The notes under the pieces were generated by a model. It was not told the origin of the DNA, made no database searches, and saw only the letters and a program-made list of their open reading frames with translations. A stretch of DNA of 35,427 nucleotides from CAG-877 sp963645945. Lineage in GTDB: Bacteria > Bacillota_I > Bacilli_A > RF39 > UBA660. The DNA is taken from contig CAVIUA010000028.1 of the NCBI GenBank assembly GCA_963645945.1, positions 1-35,427 of the forward strand, written 5' to 3'. Within the stretch, counting starts at the first letter, position 1; the number at the start of each line of letters is the position of its first letter. Position numbers and translations under genes: made by a program. Positions 26,080 to 34,654 of this stretch are shown here, piece by piece.

Positions 26080-26739
26080 TTACAATGTAAATTCTGTCCA
26101 GTATGAATTATTTGGCATTTCTAATTTAAATTTCATTCTCTCTTTAGACACAGGATGTGTAAACTCAAGTTCATTAGCAAACAAAGCCAATTGCTTATTA
26201 TTTAAAGAACCATAACGTTGATCACCACATAAATGATGACCTCTACTAGCAAATTGAACTCGTATTTGATGATGTCTACCAGTTAACAGTCTAATTGACA
26301 CTAAACTATGATTTGTCTCATGATTTTCACTTAAAACTTCATAATCTAAAATAGCTTCTTTACCATCATTTGACACTACTGTATTACCATTGTCTAACTT
26401 CTTTAACTTATCAACAAATCTACCTTTTTTTTCATCCATAAATCCATCTATTACAGCTAAATAATTTTTCATAAAACCGTGTTCCAATTGCTCCTTATTA
26501 AGTCTAGCAGCAGCCTTAGAACTTCTAGCAAAAACCATAATTCCACCTACTGGTCTATCTAATCTATGAACCAAGCCAATATAAACATTTCCAGGCTTAT
26601 TATATTTTACTTTAACATATTGTTTTACCATAGTAAGTAAATCCAAATCTCCTGTTGCATCACTCTGACTCAATACATTAATTGGCTTTTCAACAACAAT
26701 TATATGATTATCTTCATATAAAACATTAAGTTTACTCAT
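26080..26739 (-). CDS. RluA-family pseudouridine synthase
   Basis: This 219-residue enzyme isomerises uridine to pseudouridine in rRNA or tRNA. VLYEDNHIIVVEKP opens the catalytic domain and GLVHRLDRPVGG carries the catalytic Asp near residue 60. RLLTGRHHQIRVQFA is the second family motif. No S4 RNA-binding domain is present, as in the short RluA/YabO-type members, so the exact target cannot be named. ATG at 26739 is preferred over upstream in-frame starts because it overlaps the methyltransferase stop by eight bases, an arrangement that suggests coupled translation. Confidence 0.9.
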   Translation of the reverse strand: MSKLNVLYEDNHIIVVEKPINVLSQSDATGDLDLLTMVKQYVKVKYNKPGNVYIGLVHRLDRPVGGIMVFARSSKAAARLNKEQLEHGFMKNYLAVIDGFMDEKKGRFVDKLKKLDNGNTVVSNDGKEAILDYEVLSENHETNHSLVSIRLLTGRHHQIRVQFASRGHHLCGDQRYGSLNNKQLALFANELEFTHPVSKERMKFKLEMPNNSYWTEFTL

Positions 26740-27604
26740 TACTTTCCCATCTTCCATAAATACCACAAGGTAATATTAAATTACTATTCTTAACAGGAAT
26801 ACCCAATTCACCAGATGTAATTTTACCTTTAAATTTTTTATTAACTGTTAAACTTAAAATATTAGAAAGTACTGTAGAAGATAAACCTGTTGTATATGAA
26901 TTAATTAAGAAAAACAAAGGTTCATCAGAAAGAACTTCACAGCATAATTTAACCAGGTAATTTAAATTTTTTTCAATATCCCAAACTTCACCATTTGTAC
27001 CTCTACCATAACTAGGTGGATCCATAACAATAGCATCATAATGATTGCCTCTTCTAATCTCTCTTTGTACAAATTTAACAACATCATCAACTATATATCT
27101 AATTTCTGAACTTGGTAAATTAGAAGAATTAATATTTTCCTTACACCAATCAACCATTCCACGTGAAGAATCAACATGCGTAACATGAGCACCAGCTGAA
27201 ACACAACTAACACTAGCTCCACCTGTATAAGCAAATAAATTAAGAACTTTTATCTTACGGTTGGATTTCTTAATCTTATCCATCATAAATTCCCAATTAA
27301 CAGCTTGTTCAGGGAATAAACCAGTATGTTTAAATCCCATTTGTTTTATATTAAAAGCCAAATCTTTATAATTTATTTTCCAACTACCAGGAACATTACG
27401 CAAATTATCCCAGTGCCCACCACCTTTATTATTCCTATAATATACAGCATCTATTTTTCCGTGATATTTTTCTAATAACTCACCATTATCCCAAACAACC
27501 ATTGGATCTGGTCTAAGTAAATAAATATTACCCCAACGTTCAAACTTTTGTCCTAACGAAGCATCAATAAGTTCATAATCATTCCATTTATCTGCAAGTA
27601 ACAT
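26732..27604 (-). CDS. RlmI/RlmK-like SAM-dependent rRNA methyltransferase
   Basis: The 290-residue class I methyltransferase has the SAM-binding motif LNLFAYTGGASV (near residue 120), followed by THVDSSRGMVDWCKEN, and the catalytic motif VMDPPSYGRG (near 195). These match the RlmI family (COG1092), which methylates 23S rRNA. The N-terminal PUA domain of classical RlmI is not visible; the protein is about 100 residues shorter than E. coli RlmI. AAGGGTGA precedes the ATG. It overlaps the pseudouridine synthase gene downstream, so the pair forms an RNA-modification unit. Confidence 0.85.
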   Translation of the reverse strand: MLLADKWNDYELIDASLGQKFERWGNIYLLRPDPMVVWDNGELLEKYHGKIDAVYYRNNKGGGHWDNLRNVPGSWKINYKDLAFNIKQMGFKHTGLFPEQAVNWEFMMDKIKKSNRKIKVLNLFAYTGGASVSCVSAGAHVTHVDSSRGMVDWCKENINSSNLPSSEIRYIVDDVVKFVQREIRRGNHYDAIVMDPPSYGRGTNGEVWDIEKNLNYLVKLCCEVLSDEPLFFLINSYTTGLSSTVLSNILSLTVNKKFKGKITSGELGIPVKNSNLILPCGIYGRWESNE

Positions 27605-27618
27605 TTTATCACCCTTTC

Positions 27619-28455
27619 CTAGCTAACAGTAAAAACCTTACCATATGTAGTAATCAAAGTTTGCCCATTATATCCTAAAATATAATCTTCATACTTCATT
27701 AAATCAGAATCTTCTTTCAATTCATAATTACACTCAACATCAGCGTATTTATCACATTCATCTTTATTTGTTTTAAGCATTCTATAAATACTATCAGTTG
27801 TATAAATATAAGTAGTTGTATTATTAGGGTCATAATTAAAATCAATAATTTTACCATAAACACCCTTACTATATACAATTTCACTACTAGATAATGTATA
27901 AGGAGCCCTAGAATCACTTCTAGTAATAATTAATTTATGTATATTGCCATCACTTTTTAAAGCAAAATAAATTCCAGCATTACTATCAACTGTTACTACT
28001 TTTTCAATAGCAGAATCAGAAAATAAAATATTATAAATACTATATGCTTGATCATTTTCAGTAACTTTAGAATACTCATTATTACTTGAACTGTTACTAG
28101 AATTCAAATAATAATAACTGCCATCTGCCCCTTTAACAACATTATCATCAATTATTGCATCAACTTTTTTAGTAAAATTAGATTCTTTACAATTTTGCTC
28201 ATTAGAATAAGATTGTCCTAATGATATATCATATACTTTACCAGATTCAGTAATTGCTTTATCAGAAGTCATATATTTGATTTTTTCAGAATAAACATTT
28301 GAGTTTTTAGATACTAACAAACTACAAACAAATTCTGAATCAGATAATGTAAATCCTGTATGTCTAATACCTCTAGTTATACTTCCATTACATCCAGTAC
28401 ACATAAAACAAAAAATAAAAATTATAACCAGTAATAATAAAGATTTCTTTTTCAT
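27619..28455 (-). CDS. Putative lipoprotein of unknown function
   Basis: The 278-residue product has a lipoprotein-type signal: MKKKS, a hydrophobic core and a Cys in MCTGC near residue 22 that fits a relaxed lipobox. The rest is extracytoplasmic, rich in Ser, Asn and Tyr, and probably beta-structured; segments such as GIYFALKSDGNIHKL and TTYIYTTDSIYRML recall propeller-like repeats, which is only an impression. ATG at 28455 is preferred over GTG at 28458. A probable extended -10 promoter lies at 28481-28489. It is followed after 14 nt by the methyltransferase gene. Confidence 0.7.
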   Translation of the reverse strand: MKKKSLLLLVIIFIFCFMCTGCNGSITRGIRHTGFTLSDSEFVCSLLVSKNSNVYSEKIKYMTSDKAITESGKVYDISLGQSYSNEQNCKESNFTKKVDAIIDDNVVKGADGSYYYLNSSNSSSNNEYSKVTENDQAYSIYNILFSDSAIEKVVTVDSNAGIYFALKSDGNIHKLIITRSDSRAPYTLSSSEIVYSKGVYGKIIDFNYDPNNTTTYIYTTDSIYRMLKTNKDECDKYADVECNYELKEDSDLMKYEDYILGYNGQTLITTYGKVFTVS

Positions 28456-28480
28456 CACACATAACCTACCTTACAGTAAA

Positions 28481-28489
28481 AATATACCA
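28481..28489 (-). promoter_or_regulatory. Extended -10 promoter of the lipoprotein gene
   Basis: Minus strand TGGTATATT: five of six -10 bases plus TGn, about 26 nt before the ATG. Confidence 0.45.
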
Positions 28490-28517
28490 TAATTTATACA
28501 TTTTGAAAAGAAACTAA

Positions 28518-29366
28518 TTATAAATTGCAAAACTTATTTATCTCTTCATATATATAATTCAATGTATCATAATTATCTTTATCATAAGATTTAAATATTT
28601 CTTTATAAGAATTCTTACTAGTTTTACACTTTTCAGAAATCTTACCAATTTTTTTACATACTATTTCAATTCCATCATAATCTGTTATAAACTTCTTAGA
28701 ATAAATTTGCATAATACTTAATTTTCTAGGCTTTAAGCTAAGCTTAAAAATTAAGTTATCTATTTTACGTAAAATCTCTCTTCTATTATAATCTCCAAGT
28801 ATCATAATACTATAAACTATAAGTTTTAAATTATTCTCTTTTAAAGTAATTTCTTCATCAAATCTAATTTTGTTTTTAGCAAACATCATAACAATCTTTT
28901 CTTTTGATATAACTTTATCATTAATCTCAGTAACATTTTTAATATCGGAATTCTTAAAAAACTTATAAATAAATAGAATCATAAACACCCAAATAATTAA
29001 TTTTAAATCATTACCCGATAAAAACACATCTTTAACTTTATTAATAAGTTCTTGATTAATTATAAATCCTAAAATAACTTCACATAATAAATATAAATTT
29101 TCTCTACTTTTAAAAACATCTTCCTCTAAATAATAACCTGAATATATTAATTCACATAAGAATTTAAAAACTAAAACAACAAATATATTTTCAGTAAATT
29201 TTGTCCATCCAAGTCTTAAAATAACACCTGAAACTATAAGAATTATAAGTATTGAAAAAATTATACTTTGTACTCTACTTAAAGAATACTTTCTTCTATA
29301 ATAATTAACACCATAAAACATTAATAATCCAAGTATAAAATAAATAATCCAAATCAAAATATTCAC
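28518..29366 (-). CDS. Multi-pass membrane protein with cytosolic helical domain, unknown function
   Basis: The 282-residue protein has four or so hydrophobic segments within the first 135 residues (MNILIWIIYFILGLLMFYGV first) and then a charged, mostly helical region of about 145 residues that should be cytosolic. I do not recognise the family. It starts with GTG at 29366, preceded by AGAGGTGG at good spacing. It has a near-consensus promoter at 29391-29419 directly after the terminator of the gene upstream, so it is probably transcribed alone. Confidence 0.7.
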   Translation of the reverse strand: MNILIWIIYFILGLLMFYGVNYYRRKYSLSRVQSIIFSILIILIVSGVILRLGWTKFTENIFVVLVFKFLCELIYSGYYLEEDVFKSRENLYLLCEVILGFIINQELINKVKDVFLSGNDLKLIIWVFMILFIYKFFKNSDIKNVTEINDKVISKEKIVMMFAKNKIRFDEEITLKENNLKLIVYSIMILGDYNRREILRKIDNLIFKLSLKPRKLSIMQIYSKKFITDYDGIEIVCKKIGKISEKCKTSKNSYKEIFKSYDKDNYDTLNYIYEEINKFCNL

Positions 29367-29390
29367 CTAAACCACCTCTAAATACCATTT

Positions 29391-29419
29391 ATTATAGTAT
29401 AAACAAAAAGATTTGTAAA
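29391..29419 (-). promoter_or_regulatory. Near-consensus promoter of the membrane protein gene
   Basis: Minus strand -35 TTTACA (29414-29419, 5/6), 17-bp spacer, -10 TATAAT (29391-29396, 6/6). The -35 lies within the upstream gene's terminator hairpin (29401-29437). Confidence 0.7.
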
Positions 29420-29437
29420 AACAAATTTCACAAATCT
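29401..29437 (-). terminator. Intrinsic terminator of the 105-residue gene
   Basis: Minus strand stem AGATTTGT/ACAAATCT with a 13-nt loop and a T-rich tail, overlapping the stop at 29428. Confidence 0.65.
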
Positions 29438-29745
29438 CTCTTTCTCTTTTCTTTTTCTTCTTCCTCTTTTAAATGTTTCTTTACAAGTAAAATAACTTCC
29501 ATAGGAGCTTTAATCTTATGTAAAACAATTAATGTATCCTGTAACTTAGTCTTTTTACTACTCTCACTCTCATATTTTAAAGCCATTTCTTTATAATCAA
29601 AATCATTAATTGGATTATTTTTTATAAATACCTTAATATATTCTTCTATATCTTTTAATATATATACTTTTAAATCATAATCATCTAAATACATCATACC
29701 ATAGTAACCTAATATTAATAATTTATATTGATTTTCTAATTCCAT
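29428..29745 (-). CDS. Small cytosolic helical protein, unknown function
   Basis: The 105-residue product has a Tyr/Leu-rich N-terminal half and a highly charged C-terminus (KEEEEKEKRKRD). No membrane segment or motif is recognised. AGGTGAT five nt before the ATG gives a firm start. The gene is transcribed divergently from the TasA-like gene at 29826, and the two promoters share overlapping -35 hexamers, so their expression may be linked. Confidence 0.65.
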   Translation of the reverse strand: MELENQYKLLILGYYGMMYLDDYDLKVYILKDIEEYIKVFIKNNPINDFDYKEMALKYESESSKKTKLQDTLIVLHKIKAPMEVILLVKKHLKEEEEKEKRKRDL

Positions 29746-29761
29746 AAAATCACCTATTAAT

Positions 29762-29789
29762 ATAATATCACATTTTCTTTATTTGACAA
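29762..29789 (-). promoter_or_regulatory. Minus-strand divergent promoter
   Basis: -35 TTGTCA (29784-29789), 16-bp spacer, extended -10 TGATATTAT (29762-29770). It drives the 105-residue gene. The -35 lies on the same base pairs as the plus-strand -35. Confidence 0.5.
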
Positions 29790-29810
29790 TTAGCTTGTTT
29801 ATGATAAAAT
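29783..29810 (+). promoter_or_regulatory. Plus-strand divergent promoter of the TasA-like gene
   Basis: Perfect -35 TTGACA (29783-29788), 16-bp spacer, -10 TAAAAT (29805-29810, 5/6) with a TGA extension. The start codon is 15 nt downstream, so the leader is very short, with GGTGAT as ribosome binding site. Confidence 0.65.
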
Positions 29811-29825
29811 AAAATTGGTGATAAT

Positions 29826-30431
29826 ATGAAAAATATAAATAAGGATATTCGCTTTATTTTAATATTTATCTTTATTGTATCTTTCTCATTTATATATTTA
29901 TTTCAAACATCATTAGCTAAATATCGCAAACAAGTTACTGGTAATGTTGATTTACAAATAGCTAGATGGAATATAAAAATAAATGATGAAGATGTCGCAA
30001 ATAAAAGTGTCTTAACCAATGACATTGTCCCAGTATTCGAAGGGAATGAATATACAAATGATTCTGTAATAGCTCCTGGATCTAAAGGATATTGCGATAT
30101 TATTATAGATGCTACTAATGTAGATGTGGATTTCACCTATGAATTAGGTATATCTATAGGTGAAGAAAATCAAATATCTGATTTAAGAACTACAGGATAT
30201 ATTCTAAATCCAACCGAAGATTCAACAATAACAGAAATACCAACAGATCAAGCAATAACAGGAGAAATAGTTCATAATACAAGTCAAACAAAAATAAGAA
30301 TCTACTTTGAATGGTATGATGAAGAAGACAATAATATGGATAATACTGCTGATACAGAAGTAGGAATAGACGAAACATCTAAAGCTGTTGTCTCAGCCAA
30401 TATAAGATTCTCGCAAAAGAAAAGTGCTTAA
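29826..30431 (+). CDS. TasA-like SipW-dependent secreted protein
   Basis: This is the only intact plus-strand gene (201 residues). A basic start is followed by a hydrophobic segment (about 9-29) and then SLAKYRKQVTGNVDLQIARWNI, a pattern typical of TasA/camelysin-family proteins exported through SipW-type signal peptidases. The mature part is acidic and beta-rich (DVDFTYELGISIG, KIRIYFEWYDEED, ANIRFSQ). Family members form extracellular fibres or surface layers. GGTGATAAT precedes the ATG and a strong promoter is at 29783-29810. The 3' end overlaps the remnant of a regulator gene. A SipW-type peptidase is encoded 0.9 kb away on the other strand. Confidence 0.75.
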   Translation: MKNINKDIRFILIFIFIVSFSFIYLFQTSLAKYRKQVTGNVDLQIARWNIKINDEDVANKSVLTNDIVPVFEGNEYTNDSVIAPGSKGYCDIIIDATNVDVDFTYELGISIGEENQISDLRTTGYILNPTEDSTITEIPTDQAITGEIVHNTSQTKIRIYFEWYDEEDNNMDNTADTEVGIDETSKAVVSANIRFSQKKSA

Positions 30432-30570
30432 CAAAGCAAACATCACTATGAATTATCTTTCAAAAATAGAAAGTACTAAAATGCAAAGAAAATTTTCAGT
30501 AGTAATACTTGGTAGATTAGCCGATGCATTAGAAGTTGATATAAGTGAATTATTCAAGCCAATAGATTAA
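30406..30570 (+). pseudogene. C-terminal remnant of a Cro/CI (XRE)-type regulator
   Basis: In the frame after TAA 30403-30405, the translation reads ...VLNKANITMNYLSKIES followed by GRLADALEVDISELFKPID and a TAA. This matches the second half of an HTH_3 domain (helices 2 to 5: A-x-I-x-x-x-YLSKIE and LADALxVDxSELF). The N-terminal 20 to 25 residues are missing and there is no ribosome binding site; ATG at 30448 or GTG at 30424 are the only starts. The first part overlaps the end of the TasA-like gene. I read it as a truncated regulator gene. Confidence 0.7.
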
Positions 30571-30585
30571 CTACTCTTGGCTTTT
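30556..30585 (+). terminator. Hairpin after the TasA-like gene
   Basis: Stem AAGCCAA/TTGGCTT with a 14-nt loop followed by a short T run on the plus strand. It lies between two convergent genes and may serve both; the minus-strand side lacks a T run. Confidence 0.45.
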
Positions 30586-30588
30586 CAT

Positions 30589-31362
30589 TTACTCATTAAT
30601 TTGTGTAACTGTTAATTTTAAATTAAATTTTAAGCAACTGTCTCCAGAATTTTCTTTATAATTCTTGCAACTATATCCTAAATAACTATCAGCATCATCT
30701 TTTTCTAAATAAAGATTCAATTTATTAGCACTAAATGTATCAGAAGTAATACCGGCATCAACATAATTATTATTATTTAATCTATAATAAATAACTGAAG
30801 AATCATAACTATACTGATTAGTTAATTTATAATATTCTCTAGCTAAATCATCTGTCTTTTCATAAGGCCAATCAATAGTAATAACAAAATCCATTGAATC
30901 ATTCTCATCTAATATATTTTTAGGATAAGTGATATTGACTATAAAAGGATAAGTATTTTCTAAATAAGTAACCTTTTCGGAATAAGTTTCATCTGAATTA
31001 GATACTTCACTACCAAGTATTTTTATACTAGTTATATCAGCATCAAACTTAGCTTTTAAATCACTCTTATTTCTTATTGTAATTGTTTTAGTAAAAGTAT
31101 CCATACCAGGATATAAATCCGTAGTAATTATTTCTAAATCTTTAACATCAGAATTTTCATCTAAAAAGTTAACATCCCATGAAACAACATTAGCACTAAC
31201 ATTAACATTAGCACTAGATATAAATACAAACCAAGCATAAGCATTAACACCAAGTACAAATAAAGCTAAAAAGACACTACGTCTCTTTATCCTTTCTCTT
31301 TGTTTCTGCAAAGAGTTATAAACTTTACTAACATTTTTTTTAGATAATGTCTTCTTCTTCAC
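30589..31362 (-). CDS. TasA-like secreted protein, SipW substrate candidate
   Basis: The 257-residue product has a long Lys/Arg-rich N-terminus (about 30 residues), a hydrophobic segment (SVFLALFVLGVNAYAWFVF) and then SANVNVSANVVSWDV. This is a TasA/camelysin-type start in which cleavage follows the hydrophobic run. The mature part is beta-rich with a DUF11-like stretch (FTKTITIRNKSDLKAKFDADI). I prefer GTG at 31362, five nt after GAGGAG, over the GTG at 31377. It overlaps the end of the SipW gene by about 23 bp, so the peptidase and its probable substrate are translated together. Confidence 0.75.
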   Translation of the reverse strand: MKKKTLSKKNVSKVYNSLQKQRERIKRRSVFLALFVLGVNAYAWFVFISSANVNVSANVVSWDVNFLDENSDVKDLEIITTDLYPGMDTFTKTITIRNKSDLKAKFDADITSIKILGSEVSNSDETYSEKVTYLENTYPFIVNITYPKNILDENDSMDFVITIDWPYEKTDDLAREYYKLTNQYSYDSSVIYYRLNNNNYVDAGITSDTFSANKLNLYLEKDDADSYLGYSCKNYKENSGDSCLKFNLKLTVTQINE

Positions 31363-31975
31363 TTGTCTCCTCAACACCTTTATCTTTTTTCTTCTTATCT
31401 TCTTTTTCTATTAAACGCAATTCGTTCTTCTCAACCTTAGCTTCTATTATAGTATCAGCAATCTCTAAAAATATAACTAAAACTAAAGGACAAAATACCA
31501 AGAAGAAAAATCCATATATATTTTTAACTACATGATTAATAAAATTAACTACATAAACTTTACCAAGTACTTTTCCTAAAATCTGATCTTCAGTAATACT
31601 TGGATCTTCATATTTATTATTAACACCTTTCAAAGTATAATGAACTTTATTATCATCTAAAGTTTCTATTCTAATAATTCTATGGGTAACAACTAATCCT
31701 TTGACAGCATCTCTATTACCTAAATAAGCAATATCATCCCCTACTTTTAATGTACTAGGATCAGTTTCTTTAACAAGTATAACATCATTAACATTATATA
31801 CAGGTTCCATTGATCCAGTCGCAACAGTAAACATTCTATAACCTAAAATACTAGAATTATTAGTAATTCTTTGTACTATAACAAAAACTAAATATATTAC
31901 TAAAAATATAAATACAAAAGTCTTAATAATACCATATATAATTTTAAAAGCTTTATTTTCTAGTAATTTCTGCAT
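31340..31975 (-). CDS. sipW: SipW/ER-type signal peptidase I
   Basis: This 211-residue membrane protease has an N-terminal transmembrane segment (about 12-35) and a C-terminal one (about 147-172), with the catalytic domain outside. The nucleophile is Ser55 in TVATGSMEPVY. The general base position is His98 (LVVTHRI), not Lys, which marks the SipW/ER-type branch. KGVNNKYEDP holds the conserved Asp region. The cytosolic tail is Lys/Glu-rich. AAAGGG eight nt upstream supports the ATG, one base after the stop of the DUF2357-like gene. It probably matures the adjacent TasA-like proteins. Confidence 0.9.
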   Translation of the reverse strand: MQKLLENKAFKIIYGIIKTFVFIFLVIYLVFVIVQRITNNSSILGYRMFTVATGSMEPVYNVNDVILVKETDPSTLKVGDDIAYLGNRDAVKGLVVTHRIIRIETLDDNKVHYTLKGVNNKYEDPSITEDQILGKVLGKVYVVNFINHVVKNIYGFFFLVFCPLVLVIFLEIADTIIEAKVEKNELRLIEKEDKKKKDKGVEETSEEEDII

Positions 31976-31976
31976 A

Positions 31977-33095
31977 TTATACCCTTTCTAACAAAGAAAA
32001 ATCATCAAATAATTTTTTCTTATCTTTATCCATTCTATCCATAAGTATTTTCAAAATAACTTTTCTCTTATTATTATTATTTAATTTTGTCTTTCTTATC
32101 TGTTTAATGAATACATCTTTTAATTCATCTTCTGTCAACTCATCATCTGAATCTAATAAATTAGAAATAAGTCTATCAATAACATTATTAAGCATAGATA
32201 CTTCATCTAATTTTTTATCATCATCATTTAATGCTTTATTAGCAATATAAGTCATCAAAATAGCTTGATTATATTCATCTTTCAAATCACCATCATCAAA
32301 GTAATTTTTCTTATCAACTTCATTTTTGTCTTTATTAACATAAGTTTGTATATAATTCCATAACTCTTCTGCTTTTTTAAAGTTAGGATTCTTTAAAATA
32401 ACATTAGTCTTACGTATTGGCGAACGCACTTTTTCTACGTGAAGTTTACCAAGTGTTGTCATCAACTCTGTACCAAAAAATCCATCTAATTGTACTTTAA
32501 CTTTTGCCAACCTTTCATTATATGATAAATCACCATCATTATTTGCTTCTTTAGTATTCTTATTAGTAGAATTAATGATTAAAGAAAAATTAATTTCTTC
32601 ACTTCCAACCCTAGAATTACCTTCATATTTGATATCTTTAATATCTTTATAAGAAGAGTTTGCTCCAGTCGATTCAACTCTTTGTTCAAAAAATGATCTC
32701 AAATTATTAATTAAAGTATAAATAAATCTATTTTCATAAGTATCCAAACTCTCTTCTTTATTAATATTTAATACTTTAGTCGGTTTAACATCACCAGTTT
32801 TTTTATTATAATCTTGTATATAATTAGTATGTTGTGTTAAATGTATAACACTTTCAACTGTAATCTTTTTAGATAATTCAACTTTAACTATGTCCTCTTC
32901 ATTAACAATAAATCTCTTCGGATTACGTAAAATATTATCTATATAAGGTAAAACATCTTCTATAATTTCAAGCCAATAATAATCATATTCATGTAATTCA
33001 TAATCTCTTTTTACAGATAAGGTAGAATTAAGATGATTCATAAAAGAATCATTTTTTAAATCTTCAACATCAATTTTAACATCTGTATCAGCCAT
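31977..33095 (-). CDS. DUF2357-like partner of McrB-type ATPase
   Basis: The 372-residue protein is cytosolic, very rich in Asn, Asp and Lys, with no membrane segment. The segment ESLDTYENRFIYTLINNLR (near residue 112) resembles the conserved YENRF region of DUF2357 proteins, which normally accompany McrB-like ATPases in restriction-type systems. I see no PD-(D/E)XK nuclease motif in the C-terminal half, so nuclease activity is not supported. AGGAGG is about 11 nt upstream of the ATG. It follows the ATPase gene by 16 nt and precedes sipW by one base, so co-transcription is very likely. The family call rests on one motif plus context. Confidence 0.55.
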   Translation of the reverse strand: MADTDVKIDVEDLKNDSFMNHLNSTLSVKRDYELHEYDYYWLEIIEDVLPYIDNILRNPKRFIVNEEDIVKVELSKKITVESVIHLTQHTNYIQDYNKKTGDVKPTKVLNINKEESLDTYENRFIYTLINNLRSFFEQRVESTGANSSYKDIKDIKYEGNSRVGSEEINFSLIINSTNKNTKEANNDGDLSYNERLAKVKVQLDGFFGTELMTTLGKLHVEKVRSPIRKTNVILKNPNFKKAEELWNYIQTYVNKDKNEVDKKNYFDDGDLKDEYNQAILMTYIANKALNDDDKKLDEVSMLNNVIDRLISNLLDSDDELTEDELKDVFIKQIRKTKLNNNNKRKVILKILMDRMDKDKKKLFDDFSLLERV

Positions 33096-33111
33096 ATAAA
33101 AATTCTACCTC

Positions 33112-34650
33112 CTATACCATTTTCTTAAGTCTTAATAAATATTCCTTACATTCATTAAAGTTCTCTTTACCAAAGGTTTTATCTAAGTACTCAACAAAAC
33201 CATCTAATTCATCTCTAATATAAGCTAAGTTTAATTGTTCAAATTTTCTAAGTATTTTTCTTGCTATATAGTAATCAACTGCATCTACTTCTCTACCACC
33301 ACATTCTACAAATGTTGCGACAAAGTCTTTCATTTGCTTAACAATACGGTTACCAAAAGCTATACGGAAATGTTTAATTACATAATCATCCATTTCATCT
33401 ATTTTTTTAGCCATTTCATCTGTTAAAGGATGTCTTTCTTTAGCTTGTTTAAACAAACCTTCCAAATAAGAACTATTAATATTCATAGAATCTGTATCAA
33501 TTGGATCAAATACTTGACCTTTATCATTAATGTCAATTGGCATAGCACGGTCGTACACTTTATCTGTAACAGCGAATGTAGAATCATCGTTATTGATAGT
33601 ACCGATATACCACATATTACCAGGTATCTGCAATTTTCCACCTTTTAATTTAACGGGATCTGTATCCCAAACACTAGGAACAAGTTCAATTATCCATTCA
33701 TCTCTTGTAGGCATTTCAAGAATAGATAACATTTCAGCAAAGTAGTACTCAACACGCGCTATATTCATTTCATCTAGTACAGTTACATAAACATCATCAT
33801 TATAGCCAGCTTCATACATTTTCTTTAAAACTTCTGTTTCATTAAATTTCTTTGTAAACTCATTGAAATATCCAAATAACTCAGTTCTATCTCTCCAAGA
33901 AGGTTGAACAGAAGCAATAATTGCGTCTTTTTTAATAAATTTTCCCCATGCATAAGCTAATGAAGTTTTACCAGTACCAGATATACCTTGTAAGATAACA
34001 AGTTTAGTAGCTGATAAAGCAGATATAAATAGTCTAATCATATTAGTTGTATAATATAAACGTAGTTTTGATGCCGCAAAGTTTCTAAATAATTCAACAA
34101 GCTCTTCCAAAGTAAATGTATTATTATACATCTGAACTTTATAATCTTTATAAGCAATATCAATAGCATGTAACTTAGAAAATCTAATATTACTATCATC
34201 AATCTTAGTAGGATCTTGTTCTTTAACGTCTTCCTCTTCTAATACTTCAGCCTCTTCTTCTCCAGGTTTAAGTCCAAGTTGTGAAACTTTCATCGCAAGA
34301 ATTTTTTCTTTTTCTTGTACAAGAGTTGCAACTTCTTTATTCAAAGCACCAATTTCTTCTAACATAGATTCTTGTTCAACTAAAGTTTTTCTAAATTTTA
34401 AATATTTTTTAATAAGGAAATAGAAAAGTAAAATAATTAAAGTCAACATAATTACTAAAACAACTATCGCAACGATTACTAAAACCCATTCACCAACTTT
34501 AAAATCATTTTTATAAACTTGTATAATATATGCATATTCTTTAACATTAAAAAGCTGCACAATACCTAAAAAGAAACCTTTAAGTATCATACCAATACCA
34601 CCAAAGAATACAGACATAAATTCAAATAAGAACCTTGCAAAAGTCTGCAT
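33112..34650 (-). CDS. Membrane-anchored McrB-like AAA+ ATPase/GTPase
   Basis: The 512-residue product has two N-terminal hydrophobic segments (about 8-34 and 55-80), a coiled-coil and acidic linker (about 85-150) and a McrB-type AAA+ domain. Walker A is GISGTGKTS (222-230). Walker B is TVLDEMN (290-296), continuing ARVEYYFAEMLSILE as in McrB. GTINNDDST (350-358) has the N-x-x-D arrangement of the McrB GTP-binding signature, and VYDRA supplies an Arg at the end of the fold. Classical McrB has an N-terminal DNA-binding domain; here membrane segments replace it. AAGGAGTGA six nt upstream supports the start. It follows the partial gene by four nt. Confidence 0.85.
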   Translation of the reverse strand: MQTFARFLFEFMSVFFGGIGMILKGFFLGIVQLFNVKEYAYIIQVYKNDFKVGEWVLVIVAIVVLVIMLTLIILLFYFLIKKYLKFRKTLVEQESMLEEIGALNKEVATLVQEKEKILAMKVSQLGLKPGEEEAEVLEEEDVKEQDPTKIDDSNIRFSKLHAIDIAYKDYKVQMYNNTFTLEELVELFRNFAASKLRLYYTTNMIRLFISALSATKLVILQGISGTGKTSLAYAWGKFIKKDAIIASVQPSWRDRTELFGYFNEFTKKFNETEVLKKMYEAGYNDDVYVTVLDEMNIARVEYYFAEMLSILEMPTRDEWIIELVPSVWDTDPVKLKGGKLQIPGNMWYIGTINNDDSTFAVTDKVYDRAMPIDINDKGQVFDPIDTDSMNINSSYLEGLFKQAKERHPLTDEMAKKIDEMDDYVIKHFRIAFGNRIVKQMKDFVATFVECGGREVDAVDYYIARKILRKFEQLNLAYIRDELDGFVEYLDKTFGKENFNECKEYLLRLKKMV

Positions 34651-34654
34651 AATA

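Noticed and set aside
31977..34650. A standard McrBC restriction system
   Set aside because: The ATPase has membrane segments instead of a DNA-binding domain, and no PD-(D/E)XK motif is visible in the partner. The edge gene is incomplete, so this is only a provisional rejection.
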